Origin: Afipia sp. 1NLS2
GTDB taxonomy: Bacteria > Pseudomonadota > Alphaproteobacteria > Rhizobiales > Xanthobacteraceae
Length of the DNA: 64,000 bases
Reading direction: 5' to 3'
Assembly (NCBI RefSeq): GCF_000178995.1
Contig: NZ_ADVZ01000003.1
Coordinates: 310,001-374,000, forward strand
Part shown: positions 20,719 to 30,503 of the stretch, one piece after another
How positions within the stretch are numbered: position 1 is the stretch's first letter
Layout: every line of letters begins with the position of its first letter
Program-made: the position numbers and the translations under genes
The notes under the pieces: generated by a model
Seen by the model: the letters and a program-made list of their open reading frames with translations, nothing else
Told to the model about the DNA's origin: nothing
Database searches by the model: none

Positions 20719-22478
20719 ACAAGCAGGCGGCACACCGGCCAACCGAGGCCTTGCCCATATTGCCGGGCAAGGCGGCTGCGCCCACCTTCGTCGAACTCTA
20801 CACGCCAAAAATCGTCACGGTGCTGCGCGAGGGTTATGGCCTCGCGAGCTTCCGTGCCGACGTCGTGGCAGGCCTGACGGTTGCGATCGTCGCTCTGCCT
20901 TTGTCGATGGCGATCGCCATCGCCTCGGGCGTGACGCCGGATCGCGGCCTCTACACCGCCATCGTCGGCGGTCTTTTCGTGTCGCTGCTCGGCGGCAGCC
21001 GCTTCCAGGTCGGCGGCCCGGCCGGCGCCTTTATCGTCCTTGTTGCCCAGACGGTGCAGAATCACGGTATCGACGGCGTGATCCTCGCGACGATGATGGC
21101 CGGTGTGTTCCTGATCGCGGCCGGATTCCTGCGGCTCGGGACCTACGTCAAATTCATTCCCTATCCGGTGACGGTGGGTTTCACGGCGGGTATCGCGGTC
21201 ATCATCTTCGCCAGCCAGATCAAGGATCTGCTCGGCCTGACATTGTCAGGTCATGAGCCGGCTGCGTTTCTGCCCAAGCTCGCCGCGCTCAGTGGCGTGA
21301 TCGGGACTATCAATCCATCGGCGGTGGTGCTGGCGGGTGGGACCATCGTCGTGATGGTCGTGTTGCGGACCCTGCGCCCGAGCTGGCCGGGAATTCTGAT
21401 CGGCGTGGTGATCGCTACACTGGCTGCATCGCTCCTGGGATTGTCGGTGGACACCATCGGCTCGCGCTTCGGCGGTATTCCTGAATCGATTCCGGCGCCG
21501 AGCCTGCCGGTATTCTCGCTGCAAAAGATGCAGGCGGTGCTGCCCGACGCCATTGCCTTCGCGCTGCTGGGTTCGATTGAATCGCTGCTGTCGGCCGTGG
21601 TCGCCGACGGCATGACGGGACGACGGCATCGTTCGAACTGCGAACTGGTGGGGCAGGGCGTCGCTAATATGGCGTCGGCGTTGTTCGGCGGCATCTGCGT
21701 GACCGGCCTGATCGCACGCACCGCCACCAACATCCGCGCCGGTGCGCGCAGCCCGGTGTCCGGAATCATGCACTCGGTCTCCGTGCTGCTGTTCATCCTG
21801 ATTGCCGCGCCGCTCGCGAGCTACGTTCCGCTGTGTACGCTGGCGGCCGTGCTGGTCGTGGTCGCCTGGACCATGGCGGAAAAGCAGGAATTCGCGACGC
21901 TGGTCCGTTCATCGTGGGGCGACGCCGCAGTATTGCTTTCGACCTTCCTGCTCACCGTGTTTCGCGATCTCACCGAAGGCATCGTGGTCGGCTTTGCACT
22001 TGGTGCGATGCTGTTCATTCATCGCATGGCCTCGACAACCGCGATCGAAAGCCTTGCGCCGTTGGCGGAAGACGACAAGGCGGACGGCGCCAGCAGCGAG
22101 CGTATTCCGTACGATCCGGCGCTGGCGACCGATCCGGATGTCATCGTTTACCGGATTTCGGGCGCTTTCTTCTTCGGCACGACCTCCACCATCGGCGCGG
22201 TGCTCGACGAGATTCCAAGCGGCCACAAAGGGCTGGTGATCGATTTCGCGGCCGTGCCGCTGCTCGATTCGTCCGCCGCCAATGTCATTGCGCGTGTCGC
22301 CGCGAAGGCCCGCCAACGGGGCATTCGCGTGATTCTGACCGGCACATCGCATCAGGTGCGGCGCGAATTGCTGATCCATGGCGCGCGGCCGCCCGTGGTG
22401 CGCTACCGTCGCGATATTGCGGGTGCGGTGGATGAGATCAAGCGCCAGGCTGCATTGACAGCCTCCGCCGCCGCGTGA
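20715..22478 (+). CDS. SulP family anion transporter with STAS domain
   Basis: The 587-residue inner-membrane protein has about 12 helices from residue 45 to 430. The SulP segment GLTVAIVALPLSMAIAIASGV lies near residue 55 and VGGPAGAFIVL near 100. A C-terminal STAS domain (about 475-575) contains LLDSSAANVI. Family members carry sulfate, bicarbonate or organic anions. No carbonic anhydrase or sulfate assimilation gene is adjacent, so the substrate stays open. The start overlaps the DUF992 stop by 4 bp. Confidence 0.9.
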   Translation: MNKQAAHRPTEALPILPGKAAAPTFVELYTPKIVTVLREGYGLASFRADVVAGLTVAIVALPLSMAIAIASGVTPDRGLYTAIVGGLFVSLLGGSRFQVGGPAGAFIVLVAQTVQNHGIDGVILATMMAGVFLIAAGFLRLGTYVKFIPYPVTVGFTAGIAVIIFASQIKDLLGLTLSGHEPAAFLPKLAALSGVIGTINPSAVVLAGGTIVVMVVLRTLRPSWPGILIGVVIATLAASLLGLSVDTIGSRFGGIPESIPAPSLPVFSLQKMQAVLPDAIAFALLGSIESLLSAVVADGMTGRRHRSNCELVGQGVANMASALFGGICVTGLIARTATNIRAGARSPVSGIMHSVSVLLFILIAAPLASYVPLCTLAAVLVVVAWTMAEKQEFATLVRSSWGDAAVLLSTFLLTVFRDLTEGIVVGFALGAMLFIHRMASTTAIESLAPLAEDDKADGASSERIPYDPALATDPDVIVYRISGAFFFGTTSTIGAVLDEIPSGHKGLVIDFAAVPLLDSSAANVIARVAAKARQRGIRVILTGTSHQVRRELLIHGARPPVVRYRRDIAGAVDEIKRQAALTASAAA

Positions 22479-22536
22479 TTTGACCGCTGATCCGTGCGAC
22501 GTGGCGGGGATGGTCGAATCCAACGGAGCATCGTCG

Positions 22537-23400
22537 ATGAGCTCGAGCCCTGTTAGCGCAGATCATTTAAGCGCAGATCCTGCCGCGTGCCTGATCGGGT
22601 GGCCGGCTGCGCATTCGCGTTCGCCGATCATTCACAAATACTGGCTGAAGCAGTTCGGCATCGCGGGCGACTATCGCATTGAGGCCGTGGAGCCTGCGGC
22701 CTTCGCGGATTTCATCGGCTCGCTTGCCGCGCGCGGCTATCGCGGAGCGAACGTCACGATTCCGCACAAGGAGCAGGCGCTCGCGCTCTCGATACCGGAC
22801 TCGCGCGCTCGCGCGGTGGGTGCGGCCAATACGCTGTATTTCGCAAACGGCAGCCTGCATTCGACCAATACCGATGTCGAGGGGTTCATCGGCAATCTCG
22901 ATGCGTCCGCGCCGGACTGGAATGCGGATGGCGAGGCCGTGGTGCTCGGCGCGGGCGGCTCGGCGCGTGCGGTCGTATTCGGGCTTCTTGAGCGCGGTGT
23001 TCCGCTTATCCATCTCGTCAATCGCAGCCGCGATCGTGCGCAGGCGCTGGCGCAGCCTTACGGCGACCGGGTTCGCGTTGTCGCCTGGGACGACGTGGCT
23101 TCGATTCTGCCGAAGGCGGGACTTGTGGTGAACACCACCTCGCTCGGCATGAAGGGGCAGCCGCCTTTGTCGTTCGACGTATCTGCCTTGCGCGCGGATG
23201 TGGCGGTCGCCGATCTCGTCTACGTGCCGCTCGAAACCGCATTGCTGAAGGCGGCGAAGGCGCGCGGTCTGCGGACCGCCGATGGTCTCGGCATGCTGCT
23301 GCATCAGGCGGTGCGTGGGTTTGAGTTGTGGTTTGGGAAGCGGCCGCAAGTCACGCCGGAATTGCGCGCGCTGGTGGAGGCCGACCTCACCTCTGCGTGA
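22537..23400 (+). CDS. aroE: shikimate dehydrogenase
   Basis: The 287-residue enzyme reduces 3-dehydroshikimate to shikimate with NADPH. Visible motifs are SRSPIIH (shikimate hydroxyls), NVTIPHKE with the catalytic lysine, NTDVEGF, the Rossmann loop GAGGSARAV, NRSRDR (NADP 2'-phosphate) and NTTSLGM. The ATG at 22537 with GGAGC about 10 bases before it is preferred over the open frame from 22480. It lies 58 bp after the SulP gene, an unusual neighbour. Full motif conservation favours a true AroE over a quinate-type paralogue. Confidence 0.9.
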   Translation: MSSSPVSADHLSADPAACLIGWPAAHSRSPIIHKYWLKQFGIAGDYRIEAVEPAAFADFIGSLAARGYRGANVTIPHKEQALALSIPDSRARAVGAANTLYFANGSLHSTNTDVEGFIGNLDASAPDWNADGEAVVLGAGGSARAVVFGLLERGVPLIHLVNRSRDRAQALAQPYGDRVRVVAWDDVASILPKAGLVVNTTSLGMKGQPPLSFDVSALRADVAVADLVYVPLETALLKAAKARGLRTADGLGMLLHQAVRGFELWFGKRPQVTPELRALVEADLTSA

Positions 23401-23461
23401 GCGTCGAAACGTTCGACAGATTTGCCGCGTAACGTGAAGGCCGAATCACAGGGGAATCGCA

Positions 23462-24423
<962 letters not shown>

Positions 24424-24627
24424 CGGATTCAATGAATTCAATGCCTTAAGGTGGAAGTCCGACGTTAAGCAGGATCGGGATTACCGCATTTGGGCAGCTT
24501 GGCGGCCGTAATGATTCATCATATTTTTTGAAGCGGCTTCAACCGCCTGCTCTTTATAAGAGAGCTTTCCTGGCGAAGCGCGCCGTTTTGGCAGCGTTCG
24601 CGGCGGGGTTCAGGATCAGGGGACAGC

Positions 24628-25974
24628 ATGGTTCGCAAGTATTTTGGCACCGACGGTATTCGTGGCCGCGCCAATGGCCTGATTACGCCAGAGTTGGCGT
24701 TGAAGGTGGGGCAGGCCGCGGGACTCGTGTTCCAGCGCGGCGAATACCGGCATCGCGTCGTGATCGGCAAGGATACGCGGCTGTCCGGCTACATGATCGA
24801 GACCGCGATGGTCGCGGGCTTCACCTCCGTCGGCATGGACGTGCTGCTGCTTGGCCCCATTCCGACGCCGGCGGTGGCGATGCTGACCAAATCGATGCGC
24901 GCCGATCTCGGCGTCATGATCTCGGCTTCGCACAATCTGTTCGACGACAACGGCATCAAGCTGTTCGGCCCCTCCGGATTCAAATTGTCCGACGAGGTTG
25001 AGTTGCAGATCGAAGAACTGATGGACGAGAACATCGACAAGCGGCTGGCGCAGAGCGCGCATCTCGGCCGTGCCCGGCGCATCGATGGTGTCCATGACCG
25101 TTACATCGAATTCGCCAAGCGCACGCTGCCGCGCGATCTCAGCCTTGAAGGCCTGCGCGTGGTGGTCGATTGCGCCAACGGCGCCGCCTACAAGGTGGTG
25201 CCGGAAGCGCTGTGGGAATTGGGCGCGGATGTCATCACCATCGGCGCCGAGCCCGATGGCTTCAACATCAACAAGGAATGCGGGTCGACCTCTCCCGAGG
25301 CGCTGAGCCGCAAGGTTCGCGAGATGCGCGCCGATGTCGGCATCGCGCTCGACGGCGACGCGGATCGCGTGCTGGTGATCGACGAGCGCGGCCATCTGGT
25401 CGATGGCGACCAGTTGCTCGCCGTGATCGCGCAGAGCTGGAAGGAAGACGGCCGGCTGGCGAAGCCGGGCATCGTCGCCACCGTGATGTCGAATCTCGGC
25501 CTTGAACGCTTCCTGGCGGGCGAGGGTTTGTCGATGGTGCGTACGCCGGTCGGCGACCGCTACGTGCTCGAGCAGATGCTGGCGCAGGGTTACAATCTCG
25601 GCGGCGAGCCCTCCGGCCATATCATCATGTCGGACTTCACCACCACGGGCGATGGCTTCGTCGCGGCGTTGCAGGTGCTCGCCGTGGTGCAGAAGCTCGG
25701 CCGTCCGGTTTCGGAAGTGTGCCACCGTTTCGAGGCGCTGCCGCAGATCCTGAAGAACGTGCGTTACCGCACCGGCAAGCCGCTGGAGAATCCGCAGGTG
25801 AAGTCGGCGATCGCCGATGCCGAGAAGAAGCTGAACGGCAATGGCCGCCTCCTGGTGCGCTCATCGGGGACCGAACCGGTCATCCGCGTGATGGGCGAGG
25901 GCGATGACCGCGATCGGGTCGAGGAAGCGGTCGATATGATCGTATCGGCCTTGAGCTTCGGCGCGGCGGCCTGA
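24628..25974 (+). CDS. glmM: phosphoglucosamine mutase
   Basis: The 448-residue enzyme converts glucosamine-6-phosphate to the 1-phosphate for UDP-GlcNAc, peptidoglycan and lipopolysaccharide synthesis. It starts [13 protein letters not shown]. The phosphoserine loop ISASHN places the phosphorylated serine at S101. The metal loop DGDADR, the sugar loop GEPSGH and the phosphate-binding RSSGTEP follow in order. The length is normal for the family. The gene appears monocistronic in this window. Confidence 0.96.
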   Translation: MVRKYFGTDGIRGRANGLITPELALKVGQAAGLVFQRGEYRHRVVIGKDTRLSGYMIETAMVAGFTSVGMDVLLLGPIPTPAVAMLTKSMRADLGVMISASHNLFDDNGIKLFGPSGFKLSDEVELQIEELMDENIDKRLAQSAHLGRARRIDGVHDRYIEFAKRTLPRDLSLEGLRVVVDCANGAAYKVVPEALWELGADVITIGAEPDGFNINKECGSTSPEALSRKVREMRADVGIALDGDADRVLVIDERGHLVDGDQLLAVIAQSWKEDGRLAKPGIVATVMSNLGLERFLAGEGLSMVRTPVGDRYVLEQMLAQGYNLGGEPSGHIIMSDFTTTGDGFVAALQVLAVVQKLGRPVSEVCHRFEALPQILKNVRYRTGKPLENPQVKSAIADAEKKLNGNGRLLVRSSGTEPVIRVMGEGDDRDRVEEAVDMIVSALSFGAAA

Positions 25975-26063
25975 ATACCGCCGCCGGCGGGACCCTCGGC
26001 CGGGCCTGTTGCATTTCGGATATGACGAAAGCCGCCTAGCGGGCCGAAGAATCTGCCCATAGG

Positions 26064-27344
26064 TTGGAACGCTATTTTCAACCCGGCTCCGGTGCGCATT
26101 TGAACAAGCCAGTCATTCTTTCGGAAGATGTCACGGCGGCTCCCATCGTGACCGATGATCCGCCGCCCGCGCAGACGTCGACGGCGGCGTTCGCCGTGCT
26201 GGGCGCGGTGAGCCTGTCGCATCTCCTGAATGACCTGCTGCAATCGTTGCTGCCTTCGATCTATCCGATCCTGAAGGAGAATTACTCCCTCGACTTCAGC
26301 CAGATCGGCCTTATCACGCTGGCGTTCATGGTGACGTCGTCGCTGCTGCAGCCGTTGATCGGCATCTACACCGATCGTCACCCGAAGCCGCAATCGCTGG
26401 CGCTCGGGATGGGCTTCACCTTTGTCGGCATGATCCTGCTCAGTGTCGCTCATCACTACTATGTGATCCTGATCGCGGCCGCGCTGGTCGGTACCGGCTC
26501 GGCCGTCTTCCATCCAGAATCGGCGCGTATCGCCCGCGCAGCGTCGGGCGGGCGTTACGGCCTCGCGCAATCGGTGTTTCAGGTCGGCGGCAATTTCGGG
26601 CAGGCGCTTGGCCCGATGGCGGCGGCGCTGATCGTCGTGCCGTTCGGGCAGGGCAGCATCGTGGGTTTCTCCGGTGTGGCGGCGGTGGCCATCGTGATCC
26701 TGTGGCGGCTGGGAGCCTGGTACAAGCCGCGCATGAGGACACGGAAGCAGGCGCACGCGGAGCGTCAATCCGTGGGTCTGTCTTCGGGGCGCGTGAAATT
26801 CGCGTTGGTCGTGCTGGTGGTGCTGTGTTTTTCGAAGGCGTTCTATCTTGCCGGCATCAACAGCTACTACACCTTCTTCCTGATCCATAAGTTCGGCGTC
26901 TCGACGCAAACCGCGCAGATCTATCTGTTCGTGTTTCTCGCCGCGAGCGCCTGCGGCGTGTTCTTCGGCGGCCCGCTCGGAGATCGCTTTGGCCGCAAAT
27001 ACGTCATCTGGTTTTCGATCGTCGGCGCGCTGCCGTTCACGCTGATGCTGCCCTATGCCAGCCTGACCGGAAACCTCATGCTCAGCATTCTGATCGGCTT
27101 CATCATCTCCTCGGCGATGCCCGCGATCATCGTCTATGCGCAGGAGCTGATGCCGCATCGCTTTGGCATGATCTCCGGCCTGTTCTTCGGATTCGTGTTC
27201 GGCATCGGCGGCATCGGCGCGGCCGTGCTCGGCTATATCGCCGACCGCACCAGCATCGACTACGTCTATCAAGTGTGTGCGTTCCTGCCCGCGATCGGGT
27301 TGCTCGCGGTGTTCCTGCCGCAGCTCAAGCGTCAGCGCGCCTGA
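26064..27344 (+). CDS. MFS transporter, fosmidomycin-resistance (Fsr) type
   Basis: The 426-residue, 12-helix protein of the major facilitator superfamily has the Fsr-like pattern SLSHLLNDLLQSLLPSIYPILK in helix 1 and IYTDRHPKPQ in the first cytosolic loop. LGDRFGRK marks the second half. Fsr homologues export fosmidomycin and related compounds. No ATG exists before helix 1, so translation must begin at a TTG (26064, or 26100); the true start is uncertain. Confidence 0.85.
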   Translation: MERYFQPGSGAHLNKPVILSEDVTAAPIVTDDPPPAQTSTAAFAVLGAVSLSHLLNDLLQSLLPSIYPILKENYSLDFSQIGLITLAFMVTSSLLQPLIGIYTDRHPKPQSLALGMGFTFVGMILLSVAHHYYVILIAAALVGTGSAVFHPESARIARAASGGRYGLAQSVFQVGGNFGQALGPMAAALIVVPFGQGSIVGFSGVAAVAIVILWRLGAWYKPRMRTRKQAHAERQSVGLSSGRVKFALVVLVVLCFSKAFYLAGINSYYTFFLIHKFGVSTQTAQIYLFVFLAASACGVFFGGPLGDRFGRKYVIWFSIVGALPFTLMLPYASLTGNLMLSILIGFIISSAMPAIIVYAQELMPHRFGMISGLFFGFVFGIGGIGAAVLGYIADRTSIDYVYQVCAFLPAIGLLAVFLPQLKRQRA

Positions 27345-27355
27345 CATTTTCCTTT

Positions 27356-27466
27356 CGTCATTGCGAGCCGTGCGCGACGAAGCAATCCAGCCTTGCTCGA
27401 GATGGATTGCTTCGCGGAGCCTGTCCTCGGGCGGCGCATGCGCCGACCCGTTGGCCCGCAATGACG
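27356..27466. repeat. REP-like long palindromic intergenic repeat
   Basis: Outer arms CGTCATTGCG (27356-27365) and CGCAATGACG (27457-27466) are inverted copies. Inner arms GAAGCAATCCA and TGGATTGCTTC also pair. This arrangement is the common dispersed palindrome of Bradyrhizobium-group genomes. It sits between the Fsr-like gene and the first Omp gene. The rest of this 352-bp gap holds TTAA-rich sequence. Confidence 0.8.
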
Positions 27467-27599
27467 GATGCTCGCTTGCCATTATGTCAGTGCGGCTGAC
27501 TCATTGATCAACGTATCATTAACCACTGTGGCGCGCGCGTTAGCGAAGCGTTAATCGCATCTCTTCACCTGCATTAAAAATCGCGGTTAAGAATTAGGG

Positions 27600-27614
27600 T
27601 TAAGTGCGGCTTAA
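27600..27614. promoter_or_regulatory. candidate CtrA site, TTAA-N7-TTAA
   Basis: TTAAGTGCGGCTTAA is an exact TTAA-N7-TTAA match to the CtrA consensus. It lies 83 bp before the Omp start and is preceded by several further TTAA words from 27519 on. CtrA control of Omp25 is known in Brucella. A chance match is possible for so short a pattern. Confidence 0.4.
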
Positions 27615-27696
27615 ACATTTGGTGCCATCGTCCGACTGAGGATTTTTGAGTGAGGCCTTTGCGTCGTCCTGCCTCACTGGACGAAAGGACCATCCG

Positions 27697-28509
27697 ATGC
27701 GTTACGTGAAATCCATTGTTGCTGCTGGTGCGGCTTCATTGTTGTCGGGCGCGGCGCTCGCCGCCGACCTGCCGATGCCTCCGCCTTACGTGCCGCCGCC
27801 GGTGGAGTTCGGTGGCTGGTATTTGCGTGGCGATATCGGTCTCAGCAATCAGAGCATCAAGGACCGGCATTACTCCCGGTACGATACCGATCTGGTCCCG
27901 GGTTCTCTGCAGCAGAACACGCATTTCGGCCAGGCGGGCATCTTCGGGGTCGGCGCAGGTTATCAGTTCAATTCGTGGTTCCGCATGGATGTGACGGGTG
28001 AGTATCGCGCCAGATCGAATTATACCGGGCGGGATACTTTCTTGGCCAATCCGAGTCCCGGGACCCCCGGTGCCGACAACTATAACGGCTACAAGTCGGA
28101 ATGGCTTTTCCTGACCAACGCTTATGCTGATCTTGGTACATGGTGGTGCATCACGCCGTTCGTCGGCGCGGGCATCGGCGCGGCGCGTGTCACGTTGGGC
28201 GGCTTCAACGATCATCTCGACGATGGCACGCTCACCGGCATAGCGAGCGATGCTTCGAAGTGGAATTTCGCGTGGGCCTTGCACGCAGGCCTTGCCTACA
28301 AGATCTCGCCGAACTGGACGATGGAACTGGCCTATCGTTACGTCGACATGGGCAATGGCGCGACGGGCATCCTGTACAATACCAACGGAACGACGATCAA
28401 TCAGGCGATGCACTTCAACCACATCACATCGCATGACGTGAAACTCGGCGTGCGCTGGGCGATCGATCCGGCGCCGGTGTATGCGCCGCCACTCATCACC
28501 AAGGGCTGA
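27697..28509 (+). CDS. Omp25/Omp31-like outer-membrane beta-barrel protein
   Basis: The 270-residue protein has a signal peptide (cleaved after ALAA at about 23), a proline-rich linker PMPPPYVPPPVEFGGWYLRG, and then an eight-strand-type barrel. The YRYVDMG and HDVKLGVRWAI strands near the end are typical of the family. AAGGA lies 8 bases before the ATG at 27697. These are abundant surface proteins of Rhizobiales. A terminator follows, so it is probably monocistronic. Confidence 0.85.
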   Translation: MRYVKSIVAAGAASLLSGAALAADLPMPPPYVPPPVEFGGWYLRGDIGLSNQSIKDRHYSRYDTDLVPGSLQQNTHFGQAGIFGVGAGYQFNSWFRMDVTGEYRARSNYTGRDTFLANPSPGTPGADNYNGYKSEWLFLTNAYADLGTWWCITPFVGAGIGAARVTLGGFNDHLDDGTLTGIASDASKWNFAWALHAGLAYKISPNWTMELAYRYVDMGNGATGILYNTNGTTINQAMHFNHITSHDVKLGVRWAIDPAPVYAPPLITKG

Positions 28510-28533
28510 TATCGCTACACGATATAATTTGAG

Positions 28534-28564
28534 AACGGCGCGGATTTCCGCGCCGTTTTCTTTT
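28534..28564 (+). terminator. rho-independent terminator after Omp gene
   Basis: AACGGCGCGG, the loop ATTT, CCGCGCCGTT and then a T-rich tract (TTCTTTT) form a 10-bp perfect stem. It starts 25 bp after the Omp stop. Confidence 0.9.
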
Positions 28565-28650
28565 GCGCGAGGAGAGGTCTGCACACGATTGGTTAAGGTT
28601 AACAGGCCATGATTGGACAGGGTTAAGCGTTGGTATCGAGGAGCGTTGCG

Positions 28651-29478
28651 ATGCGTCGGCTGGTGGTGGCGATGATGGTTGCGGGAGCGGCACAGGCCGC
28701 GCAGGCCGCGGATCTTCCGGATTTTTCAGCCTTGCGCGGGCCGGTCGGCATCAGCCGCGGTGTGGTCAACTGGCAGGGCTTCTATGCTGGCGGGCAGGCG
28801 GGCTATGGCTCGGCCGATATGAACTTTTCGAGTTCCAATAGCGCGATGATCGCGCAGTTGCTTGCCAATACAAATATCGAAAACGAGATGAATGTTTCCT
28901 CGTGGCCGCTGCTTGGTGGCAAGACGAACACCCACCAAAGTCAGGTTGGTGGATTCGTCGGCTACAACAGCCAATGGGACGACGTCGTGCTTGGCGTTGA
29001 AGCCAACTACATGCATGGGACATTTAGCGGGGCGTCCGTCTCTGCGCCCGTCAGCCGTGGCATGTTGCTGACGAGTGATTCTCTTTATCACATCGTCACG
29101 GTGAATTCGTCCAAGTCGATATCCATTAGCGATATGGGAACGATTAGAGCTCGTGCCGGATACGTTTGGGGCAATTTCATGCCCTACGTTTTTGGCGGTG
29201 CCGCGTTAGGGCGTGGCAATATCTACAGTGCCGTTTCCGTTTCGGATCAGAAAGGAGCGGATTCGGCCGCGGCGCAAGCCGCTACTCCCGTCACACTGTC
29301 GGCGAGCGACGGGATAAGCGGCAAGATGCTTTATGGCTACACCGCTGGCCTGGGCACCGAAGTGATGTTGTTCGGCAATGTCTTCGCGCGCGCGGAGTGG
29401 GAGTATATTCGCTTCGTCAACGCCGGTGCGGATGTGAACATCAACACCGTGCGCGGCGGCCTCGGCTACAAGTTCTGA
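28651..29478 (+). CDS. outer-membrane beta-barrel protein (Omp25/31-like)
   Basis: The 275-residue protein has a short signal peptide (cleaved near AQAA-DLP). The barrel opens with VVNWQGFYAGGQAGYGSADM and closes WEYIRFVNAGADVNINTVRGGLGYKF, the Omp25/31 ending with terminal phenylalanine. GAGGAG about 8 bases upstream fixes the ATG at 28651. It resembles the preceding Omp only in architecture. Loops rich in Ser/Ala (about 200-225) suggest surface-exposed variable regions. Confidence 0.85.
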   Translation: MRRLVVAMMVAGAAQAAQAADLPDFSALRGPVGISRGVVNWQGFYAGGQAGYGSADMNFSSSNSAMIAQLLANTNIENEMNVSSWPLLGGKTNTHQSQVGGFVGYNSQWDDVVLGVEANYMHGTFSGASVSAPVSRGMLLTSDSLYHIVTVNSSKSISISDMGTIRARAGYVWGNFMPYVFGGAALGRGNIYSAVSVSDQKGADSAAAQAATPVTLSASDGISGKMLYGYTAGLGTEVMLFGNVFARAEWEYIRFVNAGADVNINTVRGGLGYKF

Positions 29479-29490
29479 CGTTCTGAAAAC

Positions 29491-30321
29491 TCACGCCAGC
29501 TTCAGCGCCGCGGCACCCGCGGCGATGAGCGCGGCAGTGACGAGGCGGCGCATGCCGCTGCGCTCGCGCAGGATCAGCGTCGAGATCGCAACGCCGAACA
29601 GCACGGATGTTTCGCGCAGCGCGGCGATCGCGGCGACGGGCGCCTGCGTCATCGCCCACAGCGCAAGACCATAAGCGCCGAGCTTGCAGCCGCCGCCGAT
29701 CGTAGCCGTCAGGCCGCTCGTGCGCAGCATGCCCTCCACCTTCTTCCTGTCGCGCAGCCACACCAGCAGAAAAAGCGGGACGCCGCTCAAGAGGTTGAGC
29801 CACAGCACGTAGGACACCGAATTGCCGGAGAGCCGCACGCCGGTGCCATCCACGATCGTGTAGAGCGCGATCACCATCGCGTTGGTGACGGCGATCATCG
29901 TCGCGCGATGGCTGGCATGGCGATGGATCGCCAGCAGCAGGATGCCGCCGCAGATCAGGCCGATGCCTGCCCAGCTCGCCGGCGTCAGCGTTTCGCCGAG
30001 CACCTGCGCGCTGGCCAGCGCGACGATCAGCGGCGCGGTCCCGCGCATCAGCGGGTAGGTGTGGCCCATGTCTCCGGAGCGATAGGCCGCCGCGACCAGG
30101 ATGAAGTAAATCTGGTGGATGGCGGCCGAAGCAATGACCCACGGCCAGCTTGCGGTTGCGGGCATTCCGGCAAAGGGCAGCGCGCAGGCCGCCATCACGG
30201 CAGCCGCACCCGCGACAAGGCCGGCTTCCTCGAGCTTGTTCTCGCCGGATTTGACGATGGCGTTCCAGCTCGCATGCATCATCGCGGCGAACAGGACGAG
30301 CAGGAGCACATGGGTCGGCAT
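29491..30321 (-). CDS. EamA/DMT family transporter
   Basis: The 276-residue protein has ten predicted helices in two EamA-type repeats. The first repeat begins VLLLVLFAAMMHASWNAIVKSG, and the second ends in the RERSGMRRLVTAALIAAGAAAL signature. It is a likely metabolite exporter of the inner membrane. It is divergent from serC, so the 182 bp between them holds both promoters. The substrate is unknown. Confidence 0.85.
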   Translation of the reverse strand: MPTHVLLLVLFAAMMHASWNAIVKSGENKLEEAGLVAGAAAVMAACALPFAGMPATASWPWVIASAAIHQIYFILVAAAYRSGDMGHTYPLMRGTAPLIVALASAQVLGETLTPASWAGIGLICGGILLLAIHRHASHRATMIAVTNAMVIALYTIVDGTGVRLSGNSVSYVLWLNLLSGVPLFLLVWLRDRKKVEGMLRTSGLTATIGGGCKLGAYGLALWAMTQAPVAAIAALRETSVLFGVAISTLILRERSGMRRLVTAALIAAGAAALKLA

Positions 30322-30440
30322 CGGCGGGTTTCCGTGTCGGCGTGATTGACCGCTATCCCTGTCACATTCACTAAACTGTCACAATCGGCGGCCGGGTATT
30401 GCTGCTCCCGCGAAATCGCTTGACCGGGCCGGGCTGCTTC

Positions 30441-30500
30441 GCGTATCCCCATCAGTGGGACACCTCCCCCCAACGGGAGGCTTACTATCTGGAAGGATAG
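30441..30500 (+). ncRNA. serC-type structured mRNA leader
   Basis: Three consecutive hairpins can form just before serC. They are TCCC/GGGA (30446-30460), CCTCCC/GGGAGG (30463-30480) and CTATC/GATAG (30485-30500). The last one encloses the Shine-Dalgarno GGAAGG, 8 bases from the ATG. A serC RNA motif upstream of this gene is known in Alphaproteobacteria; the match here is by location and hairpin layout, not by covariance search. It probably regulates serC (and serA) expression. Confidence 0.55.
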
Positions 30501-30503
30501 ATC

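Noticed and set aside
25764-27482. 572-codon minus-strand frame across glmM and the Fsr-like gene
   Set aside because: It spans two well-supported genes on the other strand and has His/Gln/Arg-biased, family-less sequence.
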